Source: an uncultured Clostridia bacterium (GTDB taxonomy: Bacteria; Bacillota; Peptococcia; Peptococcales; Peptococcaceae). From it: DNA of 64,000 bases. Positions 54,390 through 63,492 of this stretch are shown in pieces (the first letter of the stretch is position 1; each line of letters opens with the position of its first letter). The notes under the pieces were generated by a model. It saw only the letters and a list, made by a program, of their open reading frames with translations, was not told the DNA's origin and did no database searches. The stretch covers positions 1 through 64,000 of the forward strand of contig CALXUG010000011.1 in assembly GCA_944391625.1 (NCBI GenBank), written 5' to 3'. The position numbers were made by a program, and so were the translations under genes.

Positions 54390-55208
54390 TCATACCTCTT
54401 CTCCAAAGTAAATTTTTCTTATGTTGGATGGTGCCTCCATCTTCATACGCAACATGCCATCTTCACTGCGCAACACTTCCACTTCTTCTTCCATCAATGC
54501 AGATATCTTTTCGCTGGTCAATACATCAACTGTATTCCCCTGCGCATAAATTCTGCCATTTCGTAATAACATTGCTTTGGTAAACAACGGCTGGATTTCT
54601 TCTGGATAATGGGTCACATATAAAATGGTCATATCACTCTCTGCCAGCTCTCTCACTGTATTCATCATATGTTCCCTTGCATATACATCTAGTCCTGTAC
54701 CTGGTTCATCCAGCACCAGTATTTCCGGTTTGGATATCAAAGCACGGGCAATTAATACATTCTGCCGTTCCCCTTTACTCATAGTGTCAAAGGGACGGTC
54801 CATTTTGCCATCCATGCGCAGCTCCCGCAGCAATGCTTTTGCTCTGCGCACATCAGCAGGAGTAATGTTATAGTCTAGCCCCAATGTACCGGATAACCCA
54901 GACAACACAATATGCAATGCCGATTCTTCTTTTAAATAACGATCAAAAAAAGAACTGCTCACCCACCCAATTTTACGCCGCAACTGCAATATATTTTTAT
55001 CACTGTAATGCTGCCCAAATACCTCCAAATCACCGCTGGTATACGCTTTAAAGCCAGCTATGATACTCAACAGCGTGGTTTTTCCGCTACCATTCATACC
55101 AAAAATAACCCAGCGTTCACCTTTTTTTACTTCCCAATTGATTTGTTTTAACAAATGCCGTTTTCCCGATTTGCAGCTTAAGTTTACTGTTTTGATAATT
55201 GTTTCCAT
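54390..55208 (-). CDS. ABC ATPase without a permease partner
   Basis: A 272-residue nucleotide-binding protein with Walker A FGMNGSGKTTL, Q loop near VSSSFFDRYL, signature MSKGERQNVLIARAL, Walker B ILVLDEPGTGLD and switch YVTHYPEE. It is closest in pattern to YlmA/ModF-like or iron-complex-type ATPases. The signature Ser-Lys-Gly-Glu differs from the canonical SGGQ. No membrane gene accompanies it; it sits between a zinc-ribbon protein (2-bp gap) and a soluble hypothetical protein, so a transport role is not established. Confidence 0.88.
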   Translation of the reverse strand: METIIKTVNLSCKSGKRHLLKQINWEVKKGERWVIFGMNGSGKTTLLSIIAGFKAYTSGDLEVFGQHYSDKNILQLRRKIGWVSSSFFDRYLKEESALHIVLSGLSGTLGLDYNITPADVRRAKALLRELRMDGKMDRPFDTMSKGERQNVLIARALISKPEILVLDEPGTGLDVYAREHMMNTVRELAESDMTILYVTHYPEEIQPLFTKAMLLRNGRIYAQGNTVDVLTSEKISALMEEEVEVLRSEDGMLRMKMEAPSNIRKIYFGEEV

Positions 55209-55210
55209 GG

Positions 55211-55639
55211 TTATTCCGCCTCCTCAGGAACTTCATCGTCACTGAGCACTATACATTCCTCCCAGCTGTGTTTTCGTTCCGGCAGGATTACTGTAAAACC
55301 GTTTTCATCGGTCACAGCCAAATCCTGATACCCCCAAGCCATAATTTCACATACTTTGGCTATATTCATTCTCTTTGTTTTTTCATTGCTGTCCAAATCA
55401 CTGTAATAGTTAAATTCCAGCTGCTCTACAAACCGTTTGGCACTGGCATAAATTTCTGGCTCAATACCATATTCCAACCGTTCACAATGTTCACAGTATA
55501 TTTCGATGCGGGCATCCTCATAATCACTGAACATAATCCGCTTTACCCGCAGTTCACCACCGCAATATTTACAGACACACCGTTTGGCTCTGCCTTTCAA
55601 GGTTTCTACACGGCCTTCTTTACAATATAATTCATTCAT
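55211..55639 (-). CDS. Zinc-ribbon hypothetical protein
   Basis: A 142-residue acidic protein with two CxxC knuckles, CVCKYCGGEL (residues about 21-28) and YCEHCERLEYG (about 50-53), forming a probable zinc ribbon, then a helical part (AKRFVEQLEFNYYSDLDSNEKTKR broken here by family-unknown sequence) and an acidic tail. GAGAGGA precedes the ATG at 55639. First gene of a three-gene operon with the ABC ATPase. Function unknown. Confidence 0.75.
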   Translation of the reverse strand: MNELYCKEGRVETLKGRAKRCVCKYCGGELRVKRIMFSDYEDARIEIYCEHCERLEYGIEPEIYASAKRFVEQLEFNYYSDLDSNEKTKRMNIAKVCEIMAWGYQDLAVTDENGFTVILPERKHSWEECIVLSDDEVPEEAE

Positions 55640-55709
55640 TTTATTCAGTCCTCTCTTAAATAATCCTCTACACATACTAAAACAAACCAATCAAACACAC
55701 AAATAAATC

Positions 55710-55748
55710 AAAAAGGACTGTACATCCCCCTTGCCATGTACAGTCCCT
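55710..55748 (-). terminator. Terminator of AlkP-like gene
   Basis: GGACTGTACAT pairs with ATGTACAGTCC (perfect 11 bp); on the minus strand TTTTTGATTT follows. Confidence 0.88.
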
Positions 55749-55778
55749 CATATAATTGCTGTTTCACACAGCCTTTTA

Positions 55779-57797
55779 TTAATATTCTTCTGTCAAAATC
55801 TGATATACTGGTGCGCCTTCGCATTGTGCAGGCATTCTTACGCCACCCAATACAGCCAGAGTTGGAACCAGGTCTACCTGACGAATAATACGATCTGTAT
55901 AACCCTGTTTTAACCCAGAACCCGCACCGATAAAGATTGGAGATACGGAAGTACCAGCATAACCGTAGGTAGTGGATAAGATATCACAGTGGTCATAGTT
56001 ATAGCCTTCTGCATTCCAGAACAGAATATCACCGGATTCAGGACCACCCTGGCCTAGCAAAACAGCATCTCTGTTACGCAGTGCCAGTGCAATAATTCTC
56101 TTACCTGTTTCTTCATCACGCAGACCATACAAATCAGTCATAATCTGTTCTTCTAATTCATACTGGTCTTCAGGGTCTACAATACCATGTTTGTCACGAC
56201 CTTTGATGTTCAGATAAATATGGTTCCCACGGTTTTGAATTGCTCTTGTATTTTCCCAGTCAATTTCATATAAATCGTTACCATTTTCATCTTTTTTAAC
56301 TGCTGTGTAGCCTAACTGTTCCATAACACGAACATTTACACCACTCATATCACCAATCATATGCGGACGATGTTCTGGACAGCACTGAGCATGGTCAGAA
56401 ATAACAACAAGAGTCCAGCCTTTGTCTAACAAATGCATATATTTACCAATGTATTCATCTGTCTGTAAATAACCCAGTTCTAAAACATGAGCATATTCTT
56501 CTTCACTCAAACGGCTGTTTTCTCTTTTCTTCAGGTTCTTCAGAAACATATGCCCCTGCGCATCAACATTGTGTACCTGAGAGAAAATAACATCATAATC
56601 TTCTGCTTCAATCAAGTAATTGATTGCATTCGCATTCCAGTTTAATACAGCATCCCAAGCACCAATCATACATTCTTCTAATAGTTGTTTATCTGCACCG
56701 CCTAACAAAGCTGGTAAGCATGGATGACCAACATTTTCTGCTACTTTTTTGTATAAACTATGTGGATGCCATAAGGTATCATTATTGATTTCTGCAGCAG
56801 TGGATGACCACAATCTGATACGGTTACCATCCTCACTTACTTGTAACAACTTCATAGTACGGTTTGCCATAACCTTGTTATCGCCTTTTACAGTTTCATC
56901 AATAATGTCGGTTACTAACACACCTAATGGCAGTACATACAGTGATTCTGTATCTTTTTTGGATTTATAAACTGCTACATGATCATATTTACCGTCTTCA
57001 TTTTTCAGAATCAAAGATGGACGACGAATCAAACCATGTCCGAATAAAATCATAAATTCTTTTGCATCTGCAGGTGCATCTGCCCAACCGGTAGCTTCTT
57101 TCACCGGAGATACCACCAAGTCAAACGGATTGTCAGAAAGAACATTTTCACCATCTTCCGGTCTGAGGATCAGTTTGCTCATTCCTTTACTCAAAACTCT
57201 ATCCATAAGACCCTTTTCATTTGCTTTTTCATCTACTTCCAAGTCTGTGATTACACAAGCCATGTTTTCATCAGAAGATGATTTTGCTCTAAACTGAGCG
57301 GTCTTAATATCTGGATTTGCTACCAAAACAAAGTCCAATTCAGTTGCTGCTACACCCATATTAACAGCACCAGGCTGAGTGCCGTCTACTACATGCAGAT
57401 TTGGATTATCACTGGTTGGAGGCCAGCTAGAACCCGGCCAATGCCATACCAATGTTTTTTTGCCGGCTTCGGCAAATACATTCCACAATGGTTCTGCTTT
57501 ACAGTTAGTGGAATCCAGATTATATTCACGTACATCTAAATCTTCTTTGGATTGACGATAAAAACAGGTGATACCATGGGTTACAGGATAAGCACCTGTA
57601 GCCATAGTGGTCCACATTGGTGGGGTTACAGTTGGCTGTGCACCTAACATTACTAAATCTTCACGACAAGCACCTAACTCAATTAATTTTTTGGTATTAG
57701 GCATTTTGCCTTCATCCACATACTTTCTGGTCAGTCTTGGATCCATACCATCAACACCGATGACCATGATTTTGTTTGTTAAAGCTTCTCTTTTCAT
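55779..57797 (-). CDS. Alkaline-phosphatase-superfamily phosphohydrolase/phosphodiesterase
   Basis: A 672-residue metal-dependent hydrolase of the AlkP superfamily (predicted phosphohydrolase/phosphomutase, COG3379-like). Metal ligands and nucleophile are visible: Asp16/Asp19 in IGVDGMDPR, probable nucleophile Thr58 in QPTVTPPMW, a VHNVDAQGH pair, VVISDHAQCCPEHRPH, and NRGNHIYLN. Thr at the nucleophile place points to phosphoester or phosphonate chemistry; sulfatases use a Cys or Ser. No signal peptide, so it is cytosolic. AAAGGAAG is 6 nt before the chosen ATG. It ends its own transcript and lies downstream of two DASS carriers; a GCAACC-N4-GGTTGC palindrome upstream is shared with the DASS/LysR intergenic region. 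Confidence 0.87.
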   Translation of the reverse strand: MKREALTNKIMVIGVDGMDPRLTRKYVDEGKMPNTKKLIELGACREDLVMLGAQPTVTPPMWTTMATGAYPVTHGITCFYRQSKEDLDVREYNLDSTNCKAEPLWNVFAEAGKKTLVWHWPGSSWPPTSDNPNLHVVDGTQPGAVNMGVAATELDFVLVANPDIKTAQFRAKSSSDENMACVITDLEVDEKANEKGLMDRVLSKGMSKLILRPEDGENVLSDNPFDLVVSPVKEATGWADAPADAKEFMILFGHGLIRRPSLILKNEDGKYDHVAVYKSKKDTESLYVLPLGVLVTDIIDETVKGDNKVMANRTMKLLQVSEDGNRIRLWSSTAAEINNDTLWHPHSLYKKVAENVGHPCLPALLGGADKQLLEECMIGAWDAVLNWNANAINYLIEAEDYDVIFSQVHNVDAQGHMFLKNLKKRENSRLSEEEYAHVLELGYLQTDEYIGKYMHLLDKGWTLVVISDHAQCCPEHRPHMIGDMSGVNVRVMEQLGYTAVKKDENGNDLYEIDWENTRAIQNRGNHIYLNIKGRDKHGIVDPEDQYELEEQIMTDLYGLRDEETGKRIIALALRNRDAVLLGQGGPESGDILFWNAEGYNYDHCDILSTTYGYAGTSVSPIFIGAGSGLKQGYTDRIIRQVDLVPTLAVLGGVRMPAQCEGAPVYQILTEEY

Positions 57798-57964
57798 TCT
57801 AATCTTCCTTTCATTTAATGTAGTTATTATAAATCGGATTTTATAAAACATTTTCGCTGACTCTTTTACTGCTTATTTAAAATCAGCTCTTCTTGATGTT
57901 TTTATTATATCTATAAACAAAAATTTTGCGTAGACTTCAGATTTTCTCTTATTTTAACTTATTC

Positions 57965-57980
57965 GCAACCTTTTGGTTGC
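57965..57980. promoter_or_regulatory. LysR-type operator candidate, AlkP side
   Basis: GCAACCTTTTGGTTGC is a perfect palindrome 168 bp before the AlkP gene start. Similar palindromes occur at 61457 and 61539. The rest of 57798-58051 is AT-rich without a gene. Confidence 0.55.
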
Positions 57981-58051
57981 AGTATAAATTACGTACAATT
58001 TTCTACTACCCAAAACATCACAACGCATTATGATTTTACGTTTTGATACAT

Positions 58052-58095
58052 AAAAAAACTATCGTTCAACAATAGAAACTGTTGAAACGATAGTC
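58052..58095 (-). terminator. Terminator of DASS carrier 2
   Basis: ACTATCGTT-CAACA pairs with TGTTG-AACGATAGT; on the minus strand a TTTTTTT run follows. Confidence 0.88.
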
Positions 58096-58125
58096 TTTCT
58101 AATAAGACATAACCTTTTTTTGACT

Positions 58126-59574
58126 TTAAAAAATCAAATTACCCCAAAACAAACCGAATGCAATAATAACAATATTCAGAAGAATAATTAACAAACCACC
58201 CATTGTGTAAATATCTTTCCCTTTAATCCACTCTGTATTACCAAATATCATAGCAGAAAAAGCAGAAGCAGCAGGCGTATAAAATGCCAGATTACAACAA
58301 ACCATCAACACTAACACCATTGGAGTCATGTTTACACCCAGTGGTTCTGCTAATGTACAAATAATCTGCAAAAAGATCATCGCAACCACAATATTATTTG
58401 CAAAGTTTGTCAGTATCGCTGGTAATATTAATGCTACCACCGTAAATACTAACGGCGATACTCCACTAAATACTGGCTGTAACGCTTCTACCATAAACGC
58501 TTTAATGCCAGTATCATCTCCCATCATCAAACCAGACAACGGGAAAATGATAATGAATAGAAATAACATATCCCAGATGATGCCGTTTTTTGCTAGTTCC
58601 GGCAAATTAATCAACGGCGCATCGTCCACTTTCAACCACAGCATTATCAGCAACATTGTCATAACAATACCAGTTGTAGTCAATCTGTTTAAAATTGCCC
58701 CTAAAATAAAGCTCTGCGGCAGAATAGATTGCAACATAGCTAACGCAACAAACACTACCAAAAATAGCATCACTACTTTTTGCCGTTTTGTCATAATTAA
58801 ATCTTCTGGATTAATGAAATTCATATCAATAGTTTTTAAAGCATTCAAATTAATCCTTAATGCATAACGGCAAACTGCCAAGTATACTACAATCGCTAAT
58901 AAGAACGTCGGAATCACAAAAAACATAAATCTAACATAATCAATAGTAACACCAGTTAATGAATTGTATGCCCCCAACAGAACCAGTGGACCAGTACGAT
59001 AAGGTAATAAACAACAACCTAAAACTGCAAACATTGCGATCCCCAATATCATTACAGTTGGATATTTTTCATACGGTTTATAACCAGCCTGTTTACATAT
59101 ATTATAAAAAATGCTCCAGAAAATCAAAATAGCAGCAAAAGAATTAGTAAACCCAGAAGTCAACATAGCACCCAACAAAAGCATAAAGGAAAGCAACCAA
59201 GGACGGCCAAGTAAAATTTTACGGCTAATACACCAGTTTGCCATATAAGCAGTTACACCTTCCTGTTCAATGGCTGTTGTAAACATAAAGATAAACAGCA
59301 GAAACACTACCGTGTCATTGGCAAACCCCATGGTCAACAATTCTTTAAATGTGACACAGTCTGTTATCACAAGCGCTAACATACCCATAATACTTGGCCA
59401 GATTAAGGTGCTAAATGACCAACCATAAATTAAACCCAGAAAAACACCCAGCATTTTCATACCCAACGGTGTTAGCGGCCCTGGTGCTGGCAATGTGCCA
59501 AATCCAAACATAAAAAATGCTGTAACCAAAACATGAATCCAAAGTAAATCTTTTTTTCCTGTAATTTTCGACAT
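58126..59574 (-). CDS. SLC13/DASS family anion carrier 2
   Basis: A 482-residue membrane carrier with about 11-12 spans. It has LGMKMLGVFLGLIYGW, NWCISRKILLGRPW, the helix-hairpin NFANNIVVAMIF and AFYTPAASAFSAMIFGNTEW, matching the two-repeat SLC13 layout. Substrates in the family are di- and tricarboxylates, sulfate or sulfonates. It follows DASS carrier 3 by about 130 bp with a hairpin between them, and precedes the AlkP gene with a terminator and a separate operator, so expression may be uncoupled. Substrate unknown. Confidence 0.9.
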   Translation of the reverse strand: MSKITGKKDLLWIHVLVTAFFMFGFGTLPAPGPLTPLGMKMLGVFLGLIYGWSFSTLIWPSIMGMLALVITDCVTFKELLTMGFANDTVVFLLFIFMFTTAIEQEGVTAYMANWCISRKILLGRPWLLSFMLLLGAMLTSGFTNSFAAILIFWSIFYNICKQAGYKPYEKYPTVMILGIAMFAVLGCCLLPYRTGPLVLLGAYNSLTGVTIDYVRFMFFVIPTFLLAIVVYLAVCRYALRINLNALKTIDMNFINPEDLIMTKRQKVVMLFLVVFVALAMLQSILPQSFILGAILNRLTTTGIVMTMLLIMLWLKVDDAPLINLPELAKNGIIWDMLFLFIIIFPLSGLMMGDDTGIKAFMVEALQPVFSGVSPLVFTVVALILPAILTNFANNIVVAMIFLQIICTLAEPLGVNMTPMVLVLMVCCNLAFYTPAASAFSAMIFGNTEWIKGKDIYTMGGLLIILLNIVIIAFGLFWGNLIF

Positions 59575-59642
59575 TCTAATATTCCCTTTCTTACTGTTAT
59601 ATACAAAAAATTCGCTATCGCATCGCTTTCTGTCATTGTTTC

Positions 59643-59678
59643 AAAATATGTTAGGGTGGTATCACTCGCCCTAACATA
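59643..59678 (-). terminator. Hairpin between DASS carriers 3 and 2
   Basis: TATGTTAGGG pairs with CCCTAACATA around 12 nt; on the minus strand ATATTTTG follows. A terminator or attenuator of moderate strength. Confidence 0.65.
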
Positions 59679-59701
59679 AACTATATCCTATTTCTAACTA
59701 T

Positions 59702-61168
59702 TTAACCAAATAAGAAATTACCTAGTGGAATACCTACAACAATGGTAACTAGCCAATATATCAATGCAATAATTACTCCCAAACTATAGGCTTGTTTCGG
59801 TTCAACCCACTCAGTATTACCAAAAATAATTGCTGCATTGGCCGACGCAGCCGGTGTCATAAATGCAGATCCTGCTGTTGCAACTAGTGCTAGTGTCATA
59901 ACTACTGGTGAAATGCCAAAAGATACTGCCATACCACTAAGAACAGGTGTAAATACCACAACCAAAATCAAATTATGTGCTACCTGCGTTACCAAACCAA
60001 ACAATATTATTACACCTACTAAAAACATATACGGACTTAACTCACCAAAAACACTGGTTAACCATGCTACTACAGTTGCAATAATCCCTACATCAGCAGA
60101 TTCTAAAGCTTCTCCTAACGGCATAGTAGCCGCTAGAAGAAGAATAATGGTCCAATTAACACCTGTACTCAATAATTCTGTAATATTAGTAACAGATTCT
60201 CCATTATTCAATTTCAAAATGGACAAGCCAATCATACAAAGGCTGATACCACCGAGCACATCTAAATTTTTCAATAAAACCATACCTGGTACCGTTTGAG
60301 GTAAAACACCTGGCAAGAACATCATTAATAAAAAAATAGTCAAAACAATCGCCGCTATTTTTTGATCTTTATCCATTTTTTGATTACGTAAATGGGCAAA
60401 TTTTGCACCTGCATCTTTTAATAAACTAACATCTGGCCTAAGAATAAATCTGGCTACTGACACATATACCGCAATTATAGCAATAGACCAAATAAACTGA
60501 AAAAAGAACCAAGAAAAAAAGTTTACTTCTATAGCAACACCGACACCTTTTTGCATCAACCCAATCGCTAAAGCTGCCATTGGCTTAAACGAAAACATCA
60601 AAGCAGTAACGGAACAAACCAATATCATTCCAAACAATGTAATCGCAGCATACCAACTTTTCTTTTTAATCCCAACCTTATCACAAACCTGATAAAAAAT
60701 CCCCCACATTATGATAATCGTACACAAAGCACTGCTAAAAACTGTAGATAGTACATATGAAGCTGCTAATATCAAAATTGTAAACACCCAAGGGCGACCT
60801 TCTCCAATTTTGCGACTAATAAACCAGTTAGCAATATAACTACTCAAACCACTTTTTTCTAAATAACTTGCCAACATATAAGAAAGAACAACCAATAAAA
60901 CAATATTATTTCCAAAAGCCATAGCAAAAGATTCTTTCACAGTACAAAAACCCGTACAACCTAACATTACAATGCCCCATACACTGGGCCATAGCATACT
61001 TACTGTACACCATCCATAAAGCACACCCACAAATACCCCAAGTACCTTCATTCCCAAAGGTGTAATAGCTCCAAACGGTGGTAAAAAACCAATTCCAACC
61101 GTAAGCAAAATAACCAACACACTGTTTACATACCACATTACATTTTTACTTCCTATTGCTTTTGACAC
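59702..61168 (-). CDS. SLC13/DASS family anion carrier 3
   Basis: A 488-residue paralogue of the carriers at 28871 and 58126, about 11-12 spans, with LGMKVLGVFVGVLYGW, NWFISRKIGEGRPW, QVAHNLILVVVFTPVL and FMTPAASANAAIIFGNTEW. At the Na/substrate hairpin it reads THAHN-type QVAHN where carrier 1 has QFVNN and carrier 2 NFANN, so specificity may differ. It diverges from the LysR gene at 61654 with two operator-like palindromes in the shared upstream region, which makes it the most likely direct target of that regulator. Confidence 0.9.
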   Translation of the reverse strand: MSKAIGSKNVMWYVNSVLVILLTVGIGFLPPFGAITPLGMKVLGVFVGVLYGWCTVSMLWPSVWGIVMLGCTGFCTVKESFAMAFGNNIVLLVVLSYMLASYLEKSGLSSYIANWFISRKIGEGRPWVFTILILAASYVLSTVFSSALCTIIIMWGIFYQVCDKVGIKKKSWYAAITLFGMILVCSVTALMFSFKPMAALAIGLMQKGVGVAIEVNFFSWFFFQFIWSIAIIAVYVSVARFILRPDVSLLKDAGAKFAHLRNQKMDKDQKIAAIVLTIFLLMMFLPGVLPQTVPGMVLLKNLDVLGGISLCMIGLSILKLNNGESVTNITELLSTGVNWTIILLLAATMPLGEALESADVGIIATVVAWLTSVFGELSPYMFLVGVIILFGLVTQVAHNLILVVVFTPVLSGMAVSFGISPVVMTLALVATAGSAFMTPAASANAAIIFGNTEWVEPKQAYSLGVIIALIYWLVTIVVGIPLGNFLFG

Positions 61169-61456
61169 AATAATTCCCCCTTAACTTATCAATTTTTTAA
61201 TCACATCATAAACTATACTGTATATAAAATGATCGCGATCACGATTCAATTGAACAAGAGGTAACCCCATCCTACAAATACAACGCCTATTAAATGTGTT
61301 AAATCCTTATTTATATAATACCTTAAAAAATTCTATTCTTTCTTGGCTATATATTCGATTACAGCATAGGTTCTATAACCACCTTGTCTAATTTTTATTT
61401 TATACATAAATAATTCTTTTTGTAGGTCCCAGTTTTTTTTCAACTCGCACATTCTA

Positions 61457-61472
61457 GCAACCAAATTGTTGC
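61457..61472. promoter_or_regulatory. LysR-type operator candidate 1, DASS/LysR divergent region
   Basis: GCAACCAAATTGTTGC, palindromic apart from the centre, in the 485-bp divergent gap. Same arms and spacing as at 57965. Confidence 0.55.
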
Positions 61473-61538
61473 ATCCCCTGTAATCACATTTGTTTCATTT
61501 CTCTTTTGTATACACCTACCCTATGTGGTAACTCAGCT

Positions 61539-61553
61539 GCAATCTATTGTTGC
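61539..61553. promoter_or_regulatory. LysR-type operator candidate 2, DASS/LysR divergent region
   Basis: GCAATCTATTGTTGC, a third, one base shorter version of the GCAAC/GTTGC palindrome, about 100 bp before the LysR ATG. The rest of 61169-61653 is AT-rich without a gene. Confidence 0.45.
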
Positions 61554-61653
61554 TTGCACTTTTTGGTATTCAATGATATGATTGTTATAAAATTTTTATC
61601 AATACTGTAATTAAATAAAACAACATCTCAAAAAATGCTAGGAGGAATGTAGC

Positions 61654-62568
61654 ATGAATACAGAACATTTAAAATATATTCTGGAAATTGCATCCTGTGA
61701 ATCTATCAATCAAGCTGCAGAAAATCTCAATTTTCAACGACAATATCTCAGCAAAGTTCTGAATAACGTGGAGAAGCAACTAGGCATTACTATTTTTGAG
61801 CGTAATCCCAAAGGCGTTGTCTTAACAAATGAAGGCTCTTATTTTGTAACACAAGCTGAACAGATTGTTACTTTAACTGACAAATTGGAAAAACATTTTC
61901 ATCACGCCACTGCTGTATATCCAGAATACAAAGATGCTATAACCTGTTTTATTCCTAATTTTACTACACCACATCTCACACCTTTTCACATTATTGAAGA
62001 GTTTCAAAAACAATTTCCTAATGTTAAAATTTCATTACTCACAAAATCAGGCACAGAAATCATATCAGCTATTCAGGAAAATCCTACGACACCTGGTACA
62101 TTTCTAACGGCTTCTCCGATTGAAGATTCTATTGCAGAAAATATCCATGTTCGACCATTAAAACAGTTACCTTTAGTGGCAGTCGCTGCCGCTAATAATC
62201 CTGTAGCTAAACGCTACAGAACGATTTCACTGGAATTACTAAAACAGTATGATTTGGTTTCCTATGACGGTGAGCTTGAACAGCCAAGATTGCTGTTTCC
62301 ACCATCCTGCAAAAAATTGCTGCAGGAAAGTGTAAAATATCATGTCACCACAACCAATTTATTTTACGGAATGTTGGAACAGCGACAATGTTTTTCTGTA
62401 GCACTGTTTGATGAAAATATCAATGATCGACTTATACAAATCCCATTGGAAGAAACTGTTCCTGTTACACTATATCTCGTCTACCATCAGGAAGCATTAC
62501 GTTCCTTTCCCACAAAAGCATTTTTAAACAAAGTCCTTTCATTTTATCGTAAACCCTTATTGTTATAA
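61654..62568 (+). CDS. LysR-family transcriptional regulator of the AlkP/DASS cluster
   Basis: A 304-residue LysR protein: HTH region MNTEHLKYILEIASCESINQAAENLNFQRQYLSKVLNNVEKQLG, here split by function into recognition helix RQYLSKVL and wing IFERNPKGVVLTNEG, then a two-lobed effector domain. The usual TQPALSR of the recognition helix is replaced by FQRQYLSK, setting it apart from the three LysR proteins of the GRE region. AGGAGG precedes the ATG. It diverges from DASS carrier 3; the shared palindromes suggest control of both that operon and the AlkP gene. Confidence 0.91.
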   Translation: MNTEHLKYILEIASCESINQAAENLNFQRQYLSKVLNNVEKQLGITIFERNPKGVVLTNEGSYFVTQAEQIVTLTDKLEKHFHHATAVYPEYKDAITCFIPNFTTPHLTPFHIIEEFQKQFPNVKISLLTKSGTEIISAIQENPTTPGTFLTASPIEDSIAENIHVRPLKQLPLVAVAAANNPVAKRYRTISLELLKQYDLVSYDGELEQPRLLFPPSCKKLLQESVKYHVTTTNLFYGMLEQRQCFSVALFDENINDRLIQIPLEETVPVTLYLVYHQEALRSFPTKAFLNKVLSFYRKPLLL

Positions 62569-62570
62569 AT

Positions 62571-62630
62571 AAAAAAGTACCGTTACATGCATACCACTTC
62601 AAAAGGATATACATATAACGGTACTTTTTT
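62571..62630. terminator. Bidirectional terminator
   Basis: AAAAAAGTACCGTTA pairs perfectly with TAACGGTACTTTTTT, between the convergent LysR and metallopeptidase genes. Confidence 0.9.
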
Positions 62631-62665
62631 ATTTCATTGCATTTGTCTTTTTCATTTGCATCTTA

Positions 62666-63370
62666 TTACTCTGCCAATTCCCGCAAATCCACCAGCACAG
62701 ATAACTGCTGCTTTAATTGGCGATATTCCGGCACATATCGTTCCATCAGTGCGTAAAATTGCGGTCCGTGGTTACTCTGGCAAAAATGCAGATATTCATG
62801 TATCAGCACCTGTTGGATACAATCCGGCGGTGCCATGGCCAGCCACAAATTTAAAACAATTTTATGGCTCTGGCTATAGCACAACCCCCAGCTGGCCCGC
62901 ATCTTCCGCACAGTAAACTCCGGCTGCGGCAGTGAGAGAGATTGCAAACGCTGACGCACTGCCAGATCCAATTGGGGCAATATCACTGTACTTAGCTGCG
63001 TGCGATAAAAGGTCTCTACCATCTGCCGGCACTGTGCCCCATTGCTGCAGCCCTGCACCAACAGCGCAGTTTGATTCCACTGCCAGCTTCGTTTGCCCTG
63101 CTTTTCTATATGCAGCGGATACATCTGCCCCAAATAAGCAATTTGCCCGCCGTCCACATATTGATTGTGCAGCCCTTGCTGCTCCCGTTGCTGCTGTAAT
63201 TGGGCAATTTTTTGCTGATGCTGTACAATCCACTGCTGTTTCTGCTGAATAAACTGCTCCACTCTTTTTTTGTCAGTTCTATAAGGCGCTGTCACTTCAA
63301 TGTGGCCCTGAGCAGTAATCCGCAATGTAATATTTTTTACTTTTTTATAGTGTAATGTATATTCGGTCAT
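62666..63370 (-). CDS. YgjP-like (DUF45) metallopeptidase
   Basis: A 234-residue soluble protein of the YgjP/DUF45 family of M48-like zinc proteases. It has an N-terminal beta region (KKVKNITLRITAQGHIEVTAP), a Gln-rich helix, and the C-terminal signature WGLCYSQSHKIVLNLWLAMAP followed by the zinc site HEYLHFCQSNHG with its downstream Glu. The family motif is usually WGSC; here it is WGLC. GGAGAAGG is just upstream of the ATG at 63370; the frame opens at 63436. Physiological substrate unknown. Confidence 0.9.
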   Translation of the reverse strand: MTEYTLHYKKVKNITLRITAQGHIEVTAPYRTDKKRVEQFIQQKQQWIVQHQQKIAQLQQQREQQGLHNQYVDGGQIAYLGQMYPLHIEKQGKRSWQWNQTALLVQGCSNGAQCRQMVETFYRTQLSTVILPQLDLAVRQRLQSLSLPQPEFTVRKMRASWGLCYSQSHKIVLNLWLAMAPPDCIQQVLIHEYLHFCQSNHGPQFYALMERYVPEYRQLKQQLSVLVDLRELAE

Positions 63371-63492
63371 TTTTCCTTCTCCATCAAATTTGATAGAACC
63401 AGTTACTGCAAATAGGGACTGCCGCGCAAAAGCCATGTGATAACTTTCTGCTGCGCAACAGCCCCCAATTTTACTTTATGATGAGATACAAC

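Noticed and set aside
55779-57797. Sulfatase assignment for the AlkP-superfamily protein
   Set aside because: No CxPxR or SxPxR formylglycine motif; a Thr occupies the nucleophile position, as in phosphodiesterases.
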